DNA of 64,000 nucleotides from Mobiluncus massiliensis (GCF_949769255.1 NZ_OX458329.1:1984001-2048000); one strand, 5' to 3'. Counted from the stretch's first letter, positions 10,936-19,740 are shown. Translations and numbers: made by a program. The notes: a model not told the origin generated them from the letters alone.

Positions 10936-11537
10936 GAAATTCCTCCCAAATGCTAAATGTTGTTATACAAACTCTAACCCAAAACCGCATAGTTGAGTAC
11001 TCCCGTAGTTTGCCGAATTTTGCCACCACGAGCGCGAGGTTCACGAGCCCCCGACGATTCTTTGATGAAGGTAGAGAGGCGCAAAATAATTTAAAAATAA
11101 TTATCTTCATTACCGGTGTGAATTCTGTGTAAAACCCGATTTTGCTAGGTGGGAGTTCAGAATCACAAATCTGTAGTTCAGTTGATAACCTTCGGGATAA
11201 ATTCAGCGGGCCTGTGGATGAAATGCTGTCCACATTTTCTTCCACAGGCAATCCCCGAAAAATCCCGTTCTCATCCCCAGCTCCGTCCACACCCGGTGGT
11301 TTGGACTGGATTTCAGGTGTGGGAGACGTCTGAAGTGGGGTTCTGCGGTTTTTGGGTTGGGGTCGCGGGGGAGGACCCTAGCGACATCGAGGGAGCACCC
11401 TCCCCCATCGCGTCTCCGCTCCGCTCTCGCCGCGATAGGGCCCCCTCCCCAGCGTCGTACGGGTTCCTCCCCTCGCTCCCCTCCCGGTTCCCGGCGTTTC
11501 TTTTAGTGAAAGTGACACAAGGCTCGATAGATTCCCC

Positions 11538-11650
11538 GCGACCTTAAACCGGTACACCGCAACTCCACTCCATACCCCCTTGCGACCTTTTAGCGGTGCA
11601 ACGCAACCCACCCCACACACCTCGTGACCTAGTGAGATACTGTCCGCAAC
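11538..11650. repeat. Three degenerate ~26-bp direct repeats in the origin region
   Basis: Units at 11538-11563, 11582-11607 and 11624-11650 each begin G(C/T)GACCT and end (C/A)CGCAAC, with period 44 then 42 bp. Units 1 and 2 share GCGACCTT and CGCAAC exactly; unit 3 is more diverged. Regular spacing of about four helical turns suggests protein binding on one DNA face. No known actinobacterial origin repeat comes to mind. Confidence 0.5.
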
Positions 11651-11663
11651 GACCTTGTGCACA

Positions 11664-11720
11664 AAAAAACGCGGCCGGGATGAGAGAAACGTGAGGCGAG
11701 AAACTGTTGGAAAGGCCGCG
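11664..11720 (-). terminator. Possible dnaA terminator with a long loop
   Basis: Reading leftward from the dnaA stop, the 7-bp arms CGCGGCC (11714-11720) and GGCCGCG (11670-11676) are separated by 37 bp and followed by a run of T on the transcript strand (A-run at 11663-11669). The loop is long for an intrinsic terminator, so confidence is limited. Confidence 0.4.
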
Positions 11721-11723
11721 AAA

Positions 11724-13178
11724 CTAGGATTCGCGAGTGGCGCGGCGCACCGCATCGGAAATGTCGGAAACCGACTTAAACGTTTGGGTGTCTTCCTTCA
11801 TGGAGGCTGCGACCTTTTTATTGGCGTGCATGACGGTCGTGTGATCGCGACCCCCGAAAGCGGCTCCGACCTGGGGAAGCGACAAGTCGGTTAGTTCCCG
11901 ACACAGGTACATGGCGATTTGGCGCGGCCCCACCACGGTGCGCGACCGGTTCGCCGAGAGCAAGTCATCGGACTTCAACGCAAAGTATTGGGCGGTGCAA
12001 TCAATAATCATCTCAGGAGTGATTTCTTTGGCGCCCTTGCCGGTCATCAAGTCGCGAATCGCCAGTTTCGCGGTTTCAATGGTGGCGGGGACGTGGTTCA
12101 GCGACCAATACGCTGTCACCCGAATCAACGCACCTTCCAAAGCGCGAATGTCTGAATCGACGTTAGATGCGATGAACTCCGCCACATCGTCGGGCATCTG
12201 CAGGTTTCCGGCCTGGGCTTTTCGGCGCAAAATCGCGATGCGCGTCTCTAGGCTGGGGGGTTGAATATCTGCCATCAAACCCCACTCCAGGCGGGAGCGG
12301 ACCCGTTCTTCAAACCCTTTCAGCTCCTTGGGAGCCACGTCAGACGTGATGACGACCTGTTTTTGCGCGGTGTGCAGCGTATTAAAAGTGTGGAAGAACT
12401 CCTCGAGGGTTTGTTCTTTACCGGCGAGGAACTGAATGTCGTCGATGAGCAGGAAGTCGACTTCTCGGTAGCGAGCCTGGAAATCGGCGAAAGTCTGGGA
12501 GGCGATGGCGTTGATGAATTCGTTGGTGAACTCCTCGGAGGAAATGTATTTCACCTTCGATTCGGGGTACAGCTCCAGGGCGTAGTTACCTATGGCGTGC
12601 AACAGGTGGGTTTTGCCCAATCCCGGACCGCCATAGATAAACAGCGGATTGTAGGCTTTTGCCGGTGAAGCCACGACTGATTCCGCGGCCGCGGCGGTAA
12701 ACGAGTTCGAAGAGCCGATGACGAAAGAGTCAAAAGTGTAGGTCGGGTTCAGTCCCGTGTTCGAGTCGATGTGCAGGACTTGGTGGCTTTCCCCAGGTTC
12801 CCATACGGGTGCCGCGGGGGCGCTCGGCTGGACGGGCAGGGGTTGGACGGGTTCATAAGTTTGGGGTGCGGGCACCACGTTGCCCAGGTTTTCGTCCACC
12901 GTCACAATCAGGTTGTTAATGGGGCGATTCAAGACCTCACCAAAAGTCGTTTTAAACAGTTCGTAGTATTTCGACTCAATCATGGTCTTAACGTCGTTGC
13001 TGGATACCGCCAGAACTGCCGCGTCCCCGGATTCTCCCAAACCTTTGGATTGGCGAATGAGCGCTAAATCAAAGTCCCCGATTTTGCCTGAAGCACTGAG
13101 ATTTTGTAGTGCTTGGGCCCAAAAATCGGTTGGTCCAAGGTCAGCGTTAGCTCCGCTTTCCCAGGCCGCATTGTCCAC
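11724..13178 (-). CDS. dnaA: Chromosomal replication initiator DnaA
   Basis: A 484-residue AAA+ initiator that binds DnaA boxes and opens oriC. Domain I is N-terminal (DFWAQALQNL), followed by a Pro-rich linker. The AAA+ core has Walker A GGPGLGKTHLLHAI and Walker B FLLIDDIQFLAGK, and domain IV ends with the DNA-binding signature GRDHTTVMHANKKV. I chose GTG at 13178 because a GAGGAG lies 9 bases upstream and the protein then starts at the family-typical point. The longer frame from 13265 would begin inside a consensus DnaA box and add 29 atypical residues. It is divergent from rpmH. Confidence 0.97.
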   Translation of the reverse strand: MDNAAWESGANADLGPTDFWAQALQNLSASGKIGDFDLALIRQSKGLGESGDAAVLAVSSNDVKTMIESKYYELFKTTFGEVLNRPINNLIVTVDENLGNVVPAPQTYEPVQPLPVQPSAPAAPVWEPGESHQVLHIDSNTGLNPTYTFDSFVIGSSNSFTAAAAESVVASPAKAYNPLFIYGGPGLGKTHLLHAIGNYALELYPESKVKYISSEEFTNEFINAIASQTFADFQARYREVDFLLIDDIQFLAGKEQTLEEFFHTFNTLHTAQKQVVITSDVAPKELKGFEERVRSRLEWGLMADIQPPSLETRIAILRRKAQAGNLQMPDDVAEFIASNVDSDIRALEGALIRVTAYWSLNHVPATIETAKLAIRDLMTGKGAKEITPEMIIDCTAQYFALKSDDLLSANRSRTVVGPRQIAMYLCRELTDLSLPQVGAAFGGRDHTTVMHANKKVAASMKEDTQTFKSVSDISDAVRRATRES

Positions 13179-13257
13179 GGTAAGTATCTCCTCGGCAGTT
13201 GCTTTTATCCAGATAAAACTGAATAAATCTTGCCACTCTTTGCTGGAATCCACAAAG

Positions 13258-13278
13258 TTATCCACAACCTGTGGACAA
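13258..13278. promoter_or_regulatory. Two DnaA boxes in the dnaA leader
   Basis: A perfect TTATCCACA (13258-13266) and an inverted TGTGGACAA (13270-13278) face each other with 3 bp between, in the dnaA-rpmH divergent region, 80-100 bp upstream of the chosen dnaA start. This placement fits DnaA autoregulation and may also contribute to the origin. Confidence 0.8.
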
Positions 13279-13468
13279 AGTTACAACGGTGTAACTCCGT
13301 AATGAGGTGCAGTTACATCTAAGTTTTCCAATTATTTCCGGGCCAATCCGCTCGGTCGGACTTTTGCGCTAATTTGCAACGAACCTGTTACCTGGGCTAA
13401 ATTGGAGCTTCGTCTTATGACTTAACTGCGGCTCGGGATTACCCGGGATTATTTTTCAGGAGAAAAAA

Positions 13469-13606
13469 GTGACTAAGCGGACTTATCAGCCCCATAATCG
13501 TCGCCGCGCCCACAAGCACGGCTTCCGTAATCGTATGGCCACCCGTGGGGGACGGGCGGTTATCAGCGCTCGTCGTCGCCGCGGCCGGAAGCGTCTGGCG
13601 GTCTAA
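13469..13606 (+). CDS. rpmH: 50S ribosomal protein L34
   Basis: A 45-residue, extremely basic protein starting GTG with CAGGAGA upstream. It reads [19 protein letters not shown] and ends RGRKRLAV, the canonical L34 sequence. It is divergent from dnaA and 10 bp upstream of rnpA, the near-universal arrangement at bacterial origins. Confidence 0.97.
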   Translation: MTKRTYQPHNRRRAHKHGFRNRMATRGGRAVISARRRRGRKRLAV

Positions 13607-13616
13607 GCCCAAGCTG

Positions 13617-14024
13617 ATGCTGGCCAAAGCAAACCGGCTGACTCGCGCCCAGGACTTTCGCCTAGCGATGCGCGAGGGGTGCCACGCTCACGGCCCTAAC
13701 CTGGTGTTCCATCAATATGTCGGAACGGGAGATGAACCGGCTCGCATCGGTTTCGTTGTGGCCAAGCGGTTTGTAAAGCACGCTACCGGACGTAATCTCA
13801 TTAAGCGCCGTTTGCGTCACCTGGTGCGCGATCGCCTGATGGAGTTTCCGGCGGGTTCTCTAAATGTGTTTTATGCCAAAGCCGGCATCGCTGAGGCGGA
13901 TTATTCGCAGCTGGACAAGCAAGTCGGGACGGTGTTGCAAAAGATGGCCCGCAAACGCCACCAGGTTTCACTCGGTTCACCGCAGCCCGGCTCGTCAAGT
14001 TTCCGGCGTGCTAATGACCGGTAA
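13617..14024 (+). CDS. rnpA: Ribonuclease P protein component
   Basis: A 135-residue basic protein that binds the RNase P RNA and helps capture pre-tRNA 5' leaders. It starts [18 protein letters not shown] and contains the RNP motif region [21 protein letters not shown] near residues 55-75. ATG at 13617 gives the family-typical N-terminus 10 bp after rpmH; a longer frame from 13545 would overlap rpmH. yidD follows after 17 bp. Confidence 0.94.
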   Translation: MLAKANRLTRAQDFRLAMREGCHAHGPNLVFHQYVGTGDEPARIGFVVAKRFVKHATGRNLIKRRLRHLVRDRLMEFPAGSLNVFYAKAGIAEADYSQLDKQVGTVLQKMARKRHQVSLGSPQPGSSSFRRANDR

Positions 14025-14041
14025 AAGTTAGGATAGATGCG

Positions 14042-14440
14042 GTGTTAACAGGCAAGACATTGTTGCGGTGGGGTTGGAATCTGCCGGCAAACTTGGCACG
14101 CTTGCTGATTCACATCTATCAACACACTTTGTCAAAAGCGTTCGGACCGGTGTGTAAGTACTATCCCAGCTGCTCGCACTATGCGGACCTGGCACTGCAA
14201 GTACACGGACTGTGGAAAGGTTCAGCGCTGACCCTGTGGCGGTTGCTACGGTGCAACCCCTACTCTGATGGTGGCGTGGATTACCCTCCGGTCAAAGGTT
14301 CCTGGACTAATCCGTGGACTGAACCTGGCAGCGTCAGCGCCCAAACTTATGACCTCCTGCCCGGTCAAAACTCACTGTGGAGCGCCGAGGTGAGAGGGGA
14401 AACTATGGAAATGAAAGAAGGAATGGTGTCATGCTGCTGA
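14042..14440 (+). CDS. yidD: Membrane protein insertion efficiency factor YidD
   Basis: A 132-residue member of the YidD/DUF37 family, which assists YidC-dependent membrane insertion. The hallmark [19 protein letters not shown] is near residues 39-57 and [19 protein letters not shown] follows. It starts GTG at 14042. The C-terminal ~45 residues exceed the usual ~80-residue family length and are not conserved in sequence that I recognise. The last 10 bp overlap yidC, suggesting translational coupling. Confidence 0.93.
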   Translation: MLTGKTLLRWGWNLPANLARLLIHIYQHTLSKAFGPVCKYYPSCSHYADLALQVHGLWKGSALTLWRLLRCNPYSDGGVDYPPVKGSWTNPWTEPGSVSAQTYDLLPGQNSLWSAEVRGETMEMKEGMVSCC

Positions 14441-15756
14441 GCCTGGTCCCGGCTGCTGGGGAAGCCAAATTGTCCCTCTATGATCAGATTTTGTACCCCT
14501 TTATGTGGGTGGTGGGCTGGATTTTGCGCGGTGTCCACGAGTTGCTGGAACTGTTAGGGGTCAAGTCCGGTGCCGGTATTGGCTGGGTACTGGCCATCAT
14601 CGGGATGACGATCGTGGTGCGCCTCATTATCGTGCCGCTGTTCATCAAACAGATTAAAGCCTCGCGCGCCATGAGTCTGGCGCAACCCGAATTGACCGCA
14701 ATTACCAAGAAATATAAGGGCAAGCGCGACCAGCAGTCCATGATGCGCCAGCAGGAGGAAATGAAAGCCGTGCAAAAGAAGTACGGCGCTTCCATGTCGG
14801 CCTCGTGCCTGCCCCTTTTGGTCCAGATGCCGGTCCTGTTCGCACTGTATCGCTTGCTTTTCTACATGTCGGCGGTTGCGCAAGGGACCATGCCTGAACA
14901 CGATTCCATCGGGGGGATGGGTCAGGAGCAAGCCAAAGCGCTGTGGGATTCCACATTCTTTGGCGAATCGTTGGGTCAGACCATGTTCGGTCCGACATCT
15001 ACCGTACAGACCAAGATTGTTATCGGCATTATGGTGGCTTACCTGGTCGTGACCATGTTTGTGCAGACGGCATTCCTGTCGATGAAGAATATGAGTGACG
15101 AACAGCTCCACTCGGATAACCCGATGGTGAAGTCCACGAAGTCCATGATGTACTTCATGCCTCTGGTGTACCTGTTCACTGGCCCGGTCGTGCAGGTGGG
15201 ATTGCTCATTTACTGGGTGACCTCTAACACGTGGAGCTTGGTGCAGCAGTACTTCATGATTCGGGCCTACCCCACTCGCGGTTCGGCAGCCGCTCGGTGG
15301 CGCGCTGACGCTCATGAACAGAAATTCGATAAATACCGTGCCGAGCAGGAAAAACAACTTGATGCTGAGTTGAAAAAGATTGAGCTGAACGAGGTGGGAC
15401 TCAATCAGAAGGGCGTTCAGGTCGCGATGCGGGAAGCTCGGTTGGCCCATATTCGCAAGTTAGAGAAGCGCCGGATGGAGCTGGGGTTGGACGAAATGAA
15501 CTTCGGTTCGGTTGACGCTCAAGGTAAAGGTGGCCGGCAGCAGCGGATGCAGCCGGGTCAGAAGGGTTGGGAGGAATACCGGGCCCAGTTTGATCAAGAC
15601 AAGGCAGAGGCCGAAGCCGAGGCGGAACCTGATCCGGACGAAGTCGGCAAAGATGGCCTAACCGCCAGCCAACGAGCCACCAAACAAGCTGAAAGACGTG
15701 CAGCCGAGCGTAAAGCGAAGCAAAAGAAGTCAAAAAAGAAGCAAGGGAACAGATAA
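14431..15756 (+). CDS. yidC: Membrane protein insertase YidC/Oxa1
   Basis: A 441-residue insertase that integrates proteins into the cytoplasmic membrane, alone or with SecYEG. The start ATG at 14431 has AAGGAA nearby and overlaps yidD. There are four to five hydrophobic helices: about 17-35, 47-67 ([23 protein letters not shown]), 130-150, 205-225 and 255-275. A long hydrophilic, highly charged Lys/Glu/Arg C-terminal tail runs from about 290 to 441, typical for ribosome-contacting tails. No lipobox or large periplasmic P1 domain is present, as in Gram-positive YidC. Confidence 0.94.
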   Translation: MLLSLVPAAGEAKLSLYDQILYPFMWVVGWILRGVHELLELLGVKSGAGIGWVLAIIGMTIVVRLIIVPLFIKQIKASRAMSLAQPELTAITKKYKGKRDQQSMMRQQEEMKAVQKKYGASMSASCLPLLVQMPVLFALYRLLFYMSAVAQGTMPEHDSIGGMGQEQAKALWDSTFFGESLGQTMFGPTSTVQTKIVIGIMVAYLVVTMFVQTAFLSMKNMSDEQLHSDNPMVKSTKSMMYFMPLVYLFTGPVVQVGLLIYWVTSNTWSLVQQYFMIRAYPTRGSAAARWRADAHEQKFDKYRAEQEKQLDAELKKIELNEVGLNQKGVQVAMREARLAHIRKLEKRRMELGLDEMNFGSVDAQGKGGRQQRMQPGQKGWEEYRAQFDQDKAEAEAEAEPDPDEVGKDGLTASQRATKQAERRAAERKAKQKKSKKKQGNR

Positions 15757-15816
15757 ACACGATATTTTCAGGGCAGCACGACGCACGGCGTCGCCTGGGA
15801 CTCGAGGAGCATAAAC

Positions 15817-16509
15817 ATGAGTGAATCAATGGACGAGTTGGACATTATTGAGGAAGGCACCGAAGTCGTTGCCAATCGCGCCTCCAAAATGGAGCGGCTG
15901 GAAAACGAAGGTGATTTGGCAGCTGATTATTTAGAGGAACTGCTGGACATTGTCGATTTGGACGGCGACATCGAGATTGATGTCGAGAACGGACGCGCCT
16001 TGGTAGAAATCGTTACCGGGGACGCCGAACCGGATCGTCGTTTAAAGCGACTCATCGGCCGGCACGGCGAAGTATTGGAAGCCCTGCAAGAACTGACCCG
16101 CTTGGCAGTACAGTCTCAAACCGGGGAACGTTCCCGGTTGATGCTCGATATAGCCGGTTACCGTTCCAATCGCCGCCTCGAGTTGCGCGAACTCGTGGAG
16201 CGCTTGGGTGCGCAGGTCCAGGAAACCGGCGAACCGGTCCAGCTCAATCCCATGAATCCGTTTGAACGCAAGGTGTGCCACGACAAGGCCGCGGAAATGG
16301 GTTTGTATTCCGAATCCGAGGGCATGGCCCCCAACCGCTATGTTGTCCTGTCGCTTGAAGAAGGCGACGATGAGGACTACGAGGACGAGCCTTTTGACGA
16401 TTTTGATGACAACGCGGACGACGCTGGCGACGACTTGGCCGATGACGCGCACACCCCGGACGATGATGCTCTTGATGACGACACGGACGTCTCGGCTGAC
16501 GAAGCCTAA
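15817..16509 (+). CDS. jag: Jag/KhpB-type RNA-binding protein (KH and R3H domains)
   Basis: A 230-residue cytoplasmic RNA-binding protein. The KH domain spans about 45-110 with the GxxG loop as IGRHGEVLEALQ. The R3H domain spans about 115-180, with the stretch NPFERKVCHDKAAEMGL where R and H of the R-x3-H motif are seen, followed by SESEGMAPNRYVVL. A very acidic Asp/Glu tail runs from about 185 to 230. It lies between yidC and rsmG as in other actinobacteria. KhpB partners with KhpA in global RNA binding in Gram-positives; a KhpA gene is not in this window. Confidence 0.92.
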   Translation: MSESMDELDIIEEGTEVVANRASKMERLENEGDLAADYLEELLDIVDLDGDIEIDVENGRALVEIVTGDAEPDRRLKRLIGRHGEVLEALQELTRLAVQSQTGERSRLMLDIAGYRSNRRLELRELVERLGAQVQETGEPVQLNPMNPFERKVCHDKAAEMGLYSESEGMAPNRYVVLSLEEGDDEDYEDEPFDDFDDNADDAGDDLADDAHTPDDDALDDDTDVSADEA

Positions 16510-16537
16510 CCGTTAGAGGCTCGCAGAGAGACTGACC

Positions 16538-17218
16538 GTGACAGATTCAGCTGAGGATGAGCTGGCCGAGGACACCCCGGGTGAGATTCAGCTCGAACCG
16601 GAGCCGGAGGGTCTGGCCGATGTCTTTGACACCAGCGGCGACCAGATGCGCTACTTTGCGGACCTGCTCAGCCACGAAGGCTTGGAGCAGGGTTTGCTGG
16701 GACCGCGCGAGGCCGGTCGCATCTGGAGCCGCCACCTTTTGAACTGCTGGGTACTCAGCGAGTTTTTGCCCGAGGGAGTGCAGGTCGCCGATGTTGGTTC
16801 GGGAGCGGGGTTGCCCGGTTTGGTGCTGGCTATCGGTAGGCCGGATTTGAGTATGACTTTGATTGAGTCCATGGCTCGCCGCTGTGAGTGGCTGCAGTTC
16901 TGCGTGGAAGAACTCGGTCTGGACAACGTGCGGATTCGTAACGCTCGTGCTGAGGACCTTCGCGGGAAACAGGCGTTTTCCTATCTGACGGCGCGGGCGG
17001 TCGGCAACCTTTCGACCCTGCTGGGCTGGACGGCGCCGCTGGTGAAAAAGCAAGGCACGATGCTGTTCTTAAAAGGCGCCTCGGTCGAAGCGGAGATAGA
17101 CAAAGCGAAAGCCAACTACGTGTTTGCCAAACAAAAGGTATCCCTGCCCGAAGTGCTCACCGTATCCACTCCCTTGACCGGAGAACCAACCCGCGTGGTG
17201 CGGCTGACCAAGAAATAA
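16538..17218 (+). CDS. rsmG: 16S rRNA (guanine-N7)-methyltransferase RsmG/GidB
   Basis: A 226-residue SAM-dependent methyltransferase that modifies G527 of 16S rRNA; loss commonly gives low-level streptomycin resistance. The SAM-binding motif I is VADVGSGAGLPGLVLAI near residue 85, followed by MTLIESMARRCEWL. It starts GTG at 16538, 28 bp after jag. The N-terminal ~20 residues are acidic and variable. Confidence 0.95.
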   Translation: MTDSAEDELAEDTPGEIQLEPEPEGLADVFDTSGDQMRYFADLLSHEGLEQGLLGPREAGRIWSRHLLNCWVLSEFLPEGVQVADVGSGAGLPGLVLAIGRPDLSMTLIESMARRCEWLQFCVEELGLDNVRIRNARAEDLRGKQAFSYLTARAVGNLSTLLGWTAPLVKKQGTMLFLKGASVEAEIDKAKANYVFAKQKVSLPEVLTVSTPLTGEPTRVVRLTKK

Positions 17219-17223
17219 GCAAT

Positions 17224-17239
17224 TGTTTCACGTGAAACA
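17224..17239. promoter_or_regulatory. parS centromere site
   Basis: The 16-bp palindrome TGTTTCACGTGAAACA matches the universal ParB-binding parS consensus exactly. It lies 5 bp after the rsmG stop and 250 bp before parA. Confidence 0.95.
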
Positions 17240-17290
17240 TTTTGCTCCGACGTTAGCCAGCTCGGTTTCGAGGCAAATGGGAGGACGAAT

Positions 17291-17359
17291 ATGCGGCATT
17301 GTCGTGTCATCGGTTTGTTCAATTTGCTTCGAACACAGCCGGTTGGCCCGCGTGGTTGA
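17291..17359 (+). CDS. Possible 22-residue leader peptide upstream of parA
   Basis: An ATG at 17291 is preceded by GGGAGGA at good spacing and opens 22 codons starting MRHCRVIGLFNLL and ending at TGA 17357-17359. The stop codon falls inside the left arms of two mutually exclusive inverted repeats (17348-17396). The arrangement resembles an attenuation leader, though amino-acid content gives no obvious effector. It could also be a chance ORF or a decayed gene. Confidence 0.35.
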   Translation: MRHCRVIGLFNLLRTQPVGPRG

Positions 17360-17396
17360 CCTGTGAAAACAATTGTCAACCGGCGCAACCACGCGG
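17348..17396 (+). promoter_or_regulatory. Overlapping alternative hairpins before parA
   Basis: Two stems share sequence. The first is an 11-bp stem CCGCGTGGTTG (17348-17358) with CAACCACGCGG (17386-17396). The second is an inner 7-bp stem GGTTGAC (17354-17360) with GTCAACC (17375-17381). They cannot form in full at once. No T-run follows, so a plain intrinsic terminator for rsmG is unlikely. Confidence 0.5.
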
Positions 17397-17403
17397 AATA
17401 TCT

Positions 17404-17423
17404 TGTGGACAAGGTGTGGATAA
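17404..17423. promoter_or_regulatory. Two DnaA boxes upstream of parA
   Basis: TGTGGACAA (17404-17412) and the perfect TGTGGATAA (17415-17423) lie in the same orientation, about 70-85 bp before the parA start. They may couple parAB expression or origin segregation to DnaA. Confidence 0.65.
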
Positions 17424-17491
17424 GTTTTTGGCAAACTTGAATTTTTTCGTGGTCACCCATGAAGTAAACTGGAAGGAAAGAAGGGAGTTTT

Positions 17492-18463
17492 ATGGTGGCA
17501 GAAAACGAACGGCCTAAGGTCGTAGTCCCCCATCAAATCGAGCGTCCGGATTCCATTCACCGGACCTTGCGTCCGCGGGTGCCGACCTCCGAGAACGAGA
17601 CCCCCATCGCTCGGGAACTGCGCAAATCAATGGAGATGCGCCAGGCAATCGCCTCCGAGGATACTCCCCAGTTGCGCCACAATCACATCGTGGCGGTCGC
17701 TAACCAAAAGGGTGGAGTCGGCAAGACGACCACCCTGGTCAATATGGCGATGAGCTTGGCGCAGCGCGGCGTGCAGGTGCTGGTCATTGACACTGACCCG
17801 CAAGGCAACGCTTCGACTGCCCTGGGCATCGACCACCACGTTGGCAACCCCTCACTCTATGACGTCTACACCGGGCACTCTACCCTGGCGGAAGTCGCTC
17901 AGCCCTGCCCGCAACAGGAATCCCTCTTGGTCGTACCCGCCACCGTGGATTTGGCCGGGGTGGAAATGGAACTGGCTGATCAGGCGGACCGCAGTTTTTA
18001 TCTGCGCGAAGCCGTCAAGTCGTACTTGGCGGATAAGTCCGGTTGTTTGGTTTTCATTGACTGTCCCCCTTCGCTGGGGCTGTTGACCGTCAACGCATTT
18101 TGTGCCGCGCATTGGGTCTTAATTCCGGTGCAGGCGGAGTACTACGCCCTGGAGGGCATTTCCCTACTGACTGATACCGTGGGCAAGATTCGCGATGCCC
18201 TGAATCCTCACTTGGAAGTGTTGGCCTTCCTCATCACTATGTTCGATAAGCGCACGAATCTGGCTGCCCAAGTCGAAGCCGATGTGCGCTCCCACTATCC
18301 CGAACAGACTTTACCTACCAACATTCCGCGTCAAGTTGCTATCTCCGAAGCTCCCTCCTGGGGTCAGACCGTCATCACTTACGAAAAGAATTCGCCAGGT
18401 TCGCTGGCTTATCAGATGGCGGCGTTAGAACTGTTGGGGAAATTAGCGACGAAGGAAAACTGA
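17492..18463 (+). CDS. parA: Chromosome partitioning ATPase ParA/Soj
   Basis: A 323-residue MinD/ParA-type ATPase that drives segregation of ParB-bound origins on the nucleoid. The deviant Walker A is NQKGGVGKTTT near residues 71-81, with signature Lys73 and catalytic Lys78. IDTDPQGNASTALGI and the DCPPSLG box follow. The first ~60 residues are a hydrophilic extension ahead of the ATPase core, common in actinobacterial ParA proteins. ATG at 17492 has AAGGGAG upstream. parB starts 3 bp after its stop, so the pair are cotranscribed. Confidence 0.96.
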   Translation: MVAENERPKVVVPHQIERPDSIHRTLRPRVPTSENETPIARELRKSMEMRQAIASEDTPQLRHNHIVAVANQKGGVGKTTTLVNMAMSLAQRGVQVLVIDTDPQGNASTALGIDHHVGNPSLYDVYTGHSTLAEVAQPCPQQESLLVVPATVDLAGVEMELADQADRSFYLREAVKSYLADKSGCLVFIDCPPSLGLLTVNAFCAAHWVLIPVQAEYYALEGISLLTDTVGKIRDALNPHLEVLAFLITMFDKRTNLAAQVEADVRSHYPEQTLPTNIPRQVAISEAPSWGQTVITYEKNSPGSLAYQMAALELLGKLATKEN

Positions 18464-18466
18464 CAC

Positions 18467-19480
18467 ATGGCGAAAAAACGGGCTTTAGGTAGTGGTCTGG
18501 GCGCTTTGATTCCCGGTGCGCAGTCGCAGCCGCGGGGTGTGGACGTGCTGGTTCCGCCCAAGCCGGGGACGAACCCGACCAAGAGCAACGACAAGGTCCA
18601 CGAGTTGTTGAGTCCAGATGCGATGCAGCGCAAATCGGCAAACGCGCCGGACACCTCTCTGGTGCCGGTTCCCGGCATGACCGTGCAGGAACTTCCTATC
18701 GCGGCGATTAGCGCCAACCGGGCCCAGCCCCGCGAGGTATTCGATGAGGACGCTTTGGAGGAACTGGCGAATTCGATTCGCAGCGTCGGTATCTTGCAGC
18801 CCGTCACCGTGCGGCAGATTAGCACCGGCAAGAAACCTCAATACGAGCTGGTCATGGGGGAGCGGCGTCTGCGTGCGGCTAAGCTCGCGGGGCGTACCAC
18901 GATTCCGGCTATCATTCGGGAGACTGCTGATGATGAGATGCGGGTCAACGCCCTGCTGGAAAATATCCAGCGCGTGAACCTGAACCCGCTGGAAGAAGCC
19001 GCCGCCTACCAACAGATGATTGAGGAACTCGGGGTCACCCAAGAAACCCTGGCGAAGCGACTGTCGCGGTCCCGTCCCCAGATTGCCAATACGCTGCGAC
19101 TGTTGAAGCTGCCCGCGGAGGTACAGGTGCAGGTGGCAGCCGGGGTGCTGTCCGCAGGCCACGCCCGCGCCCTGCTGGCGTTGGATGATGCCGCCGCGAT
19201 GACGCAACTGGCACAGCGCATTGTGGCCGAGGGCTTGTCGGTACGCGCCACCGAGGAAATCGTAGCGGTGGGCGATAATGACTCAGCCAAGACCAGTGAG
19301 CCGAAAAAGCGCCAGGCTACCCCGCTCAGCCCAGACATGATGGAAATGAAAGCTCATTTGGAAAACGTCTTGCAAACGCGGGTAAACCTGCAAATCGGGA
19401 AAACCAAAGGCAAGGTCACCATTGAGTTTGCCGATGGCGATGATTTAGCGCGGATTGCCAAAATTATTGCCAGCCGCTAA
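18467..19480 (+). CDS. parB: Chromosome partitioning protein ParB, CTPase clamp
   Basis: A 337-residue ParB. It has an N-terminal ParA-stimulating basic segment (MAKKRALGSGLGALIPG) and a variable linker to about 70. The N-domain follows with the CTP-binding boxes around NRAQPREVFDEDALEELANSI and GERRLRAA...TIPAIIRE. An HTH domain (ETLAKRLSRSRPQIANTLRLLKLP) and a C-terminal dimerisation region (MMEMKAHLENVLQTRV...) complete it. Two perfect parS sites flank the parAB pair (17224 and 19572), confirming the system is complete. Confidence 0.97.
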   Translation: MAKKRALGSGLGALIPGAQSQPRGVDVLVPPKPGTNPTKSNDKVHELLSPDAMQRKSANAPDTSLVPVPGMTVQELPIAAISANRAQPREVFDEDALEELANSIRSVGILQPVTVRQISTGKKPQYELVMGERRLRAAKLAGRTTIPAIIRETADDEMRVNALLENIQRVNLNPLEEAAAYQQMIEELGVTQETLAKRLSRSRPQIANTLRLLKLPAEVQVQVAAGVLSAGHARALLALDDAAAMTQLAQRIVAEGLSVRATEEIVAVGDNDSAKTSEPKKRQATPLSPDMMEMKAHLENVLQTRVNLQIGKTKGKVTIEFADGDDLARIAKIIASR

Positions 19481-19571
19481 GGCAGTCAATGCCACACCGA
19501 GCGGCACAGAGTTCAGGCAGGCCGTGCGCCAAGCACAGGGTGGACGCCAGCCACGGCGGCGGGGACGGAAT

Positions 19572-19587
19572 TGTTTCACGTGAAACA
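19572..19587. promoter_or_regulatory. Second parS centromere site
   Basis: A second exact TGTTTCACGTGAAACA, 91 bp after parB. It sits in a 260-bp gap (19481-19740) that otherwise shows only a short direct repeat, CTAATCGAG, near 19657 and 19692. Confidence 0.95.
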
Positions 19588-19740
19588 ATACCCTAATCCG
19601 GGCCGCGGAAACGAAGGCAGTCCCCGAGCGCCCTGGTGAAACAAAGTAGGGGAAACTAATCGAGTAAACAGGCGACCGGGCTTGTGAAAGCTAATCGAGG
19701 CACGAAACGACGGTTCGGCGAGAGAACTCGTGAAGTACAG

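Larger units (their letters stand above)
10936..11723. other. dnaN-dnaA intergenic region, probable oriC
   Basis: A 788-bp non-coding gap in the place where most actinobacteria have oriC. At 11080-11110 is the most AT-rich stretch (runs such as AATAATTTAAAAATAATTA), a candidate unwinding element. Beside it lie degenerate DnaA boxes: TGTGGATGA at 11213-11221, CTGTCCACA at 11226-11234, TCTTCCACA at 11238-11246 and CCGTCCACA at 11283-11291. The dnaA-proximal half has pyrimidine-rich sequence around 11390-11500 and three spaced repeats (11538-11650). The boxes deviate from TTATCCACA, as is also known for mycobacterial oriC. Assignment rests on synteny plus these motifs. Confidence 0.7.

Noticed and set aside
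19630-19640. Half parS-like word GGTGAAACA near the second parS
   Set aside because: Lacks the palindromic partner; the two perfect 16-bp sites are sufficient.
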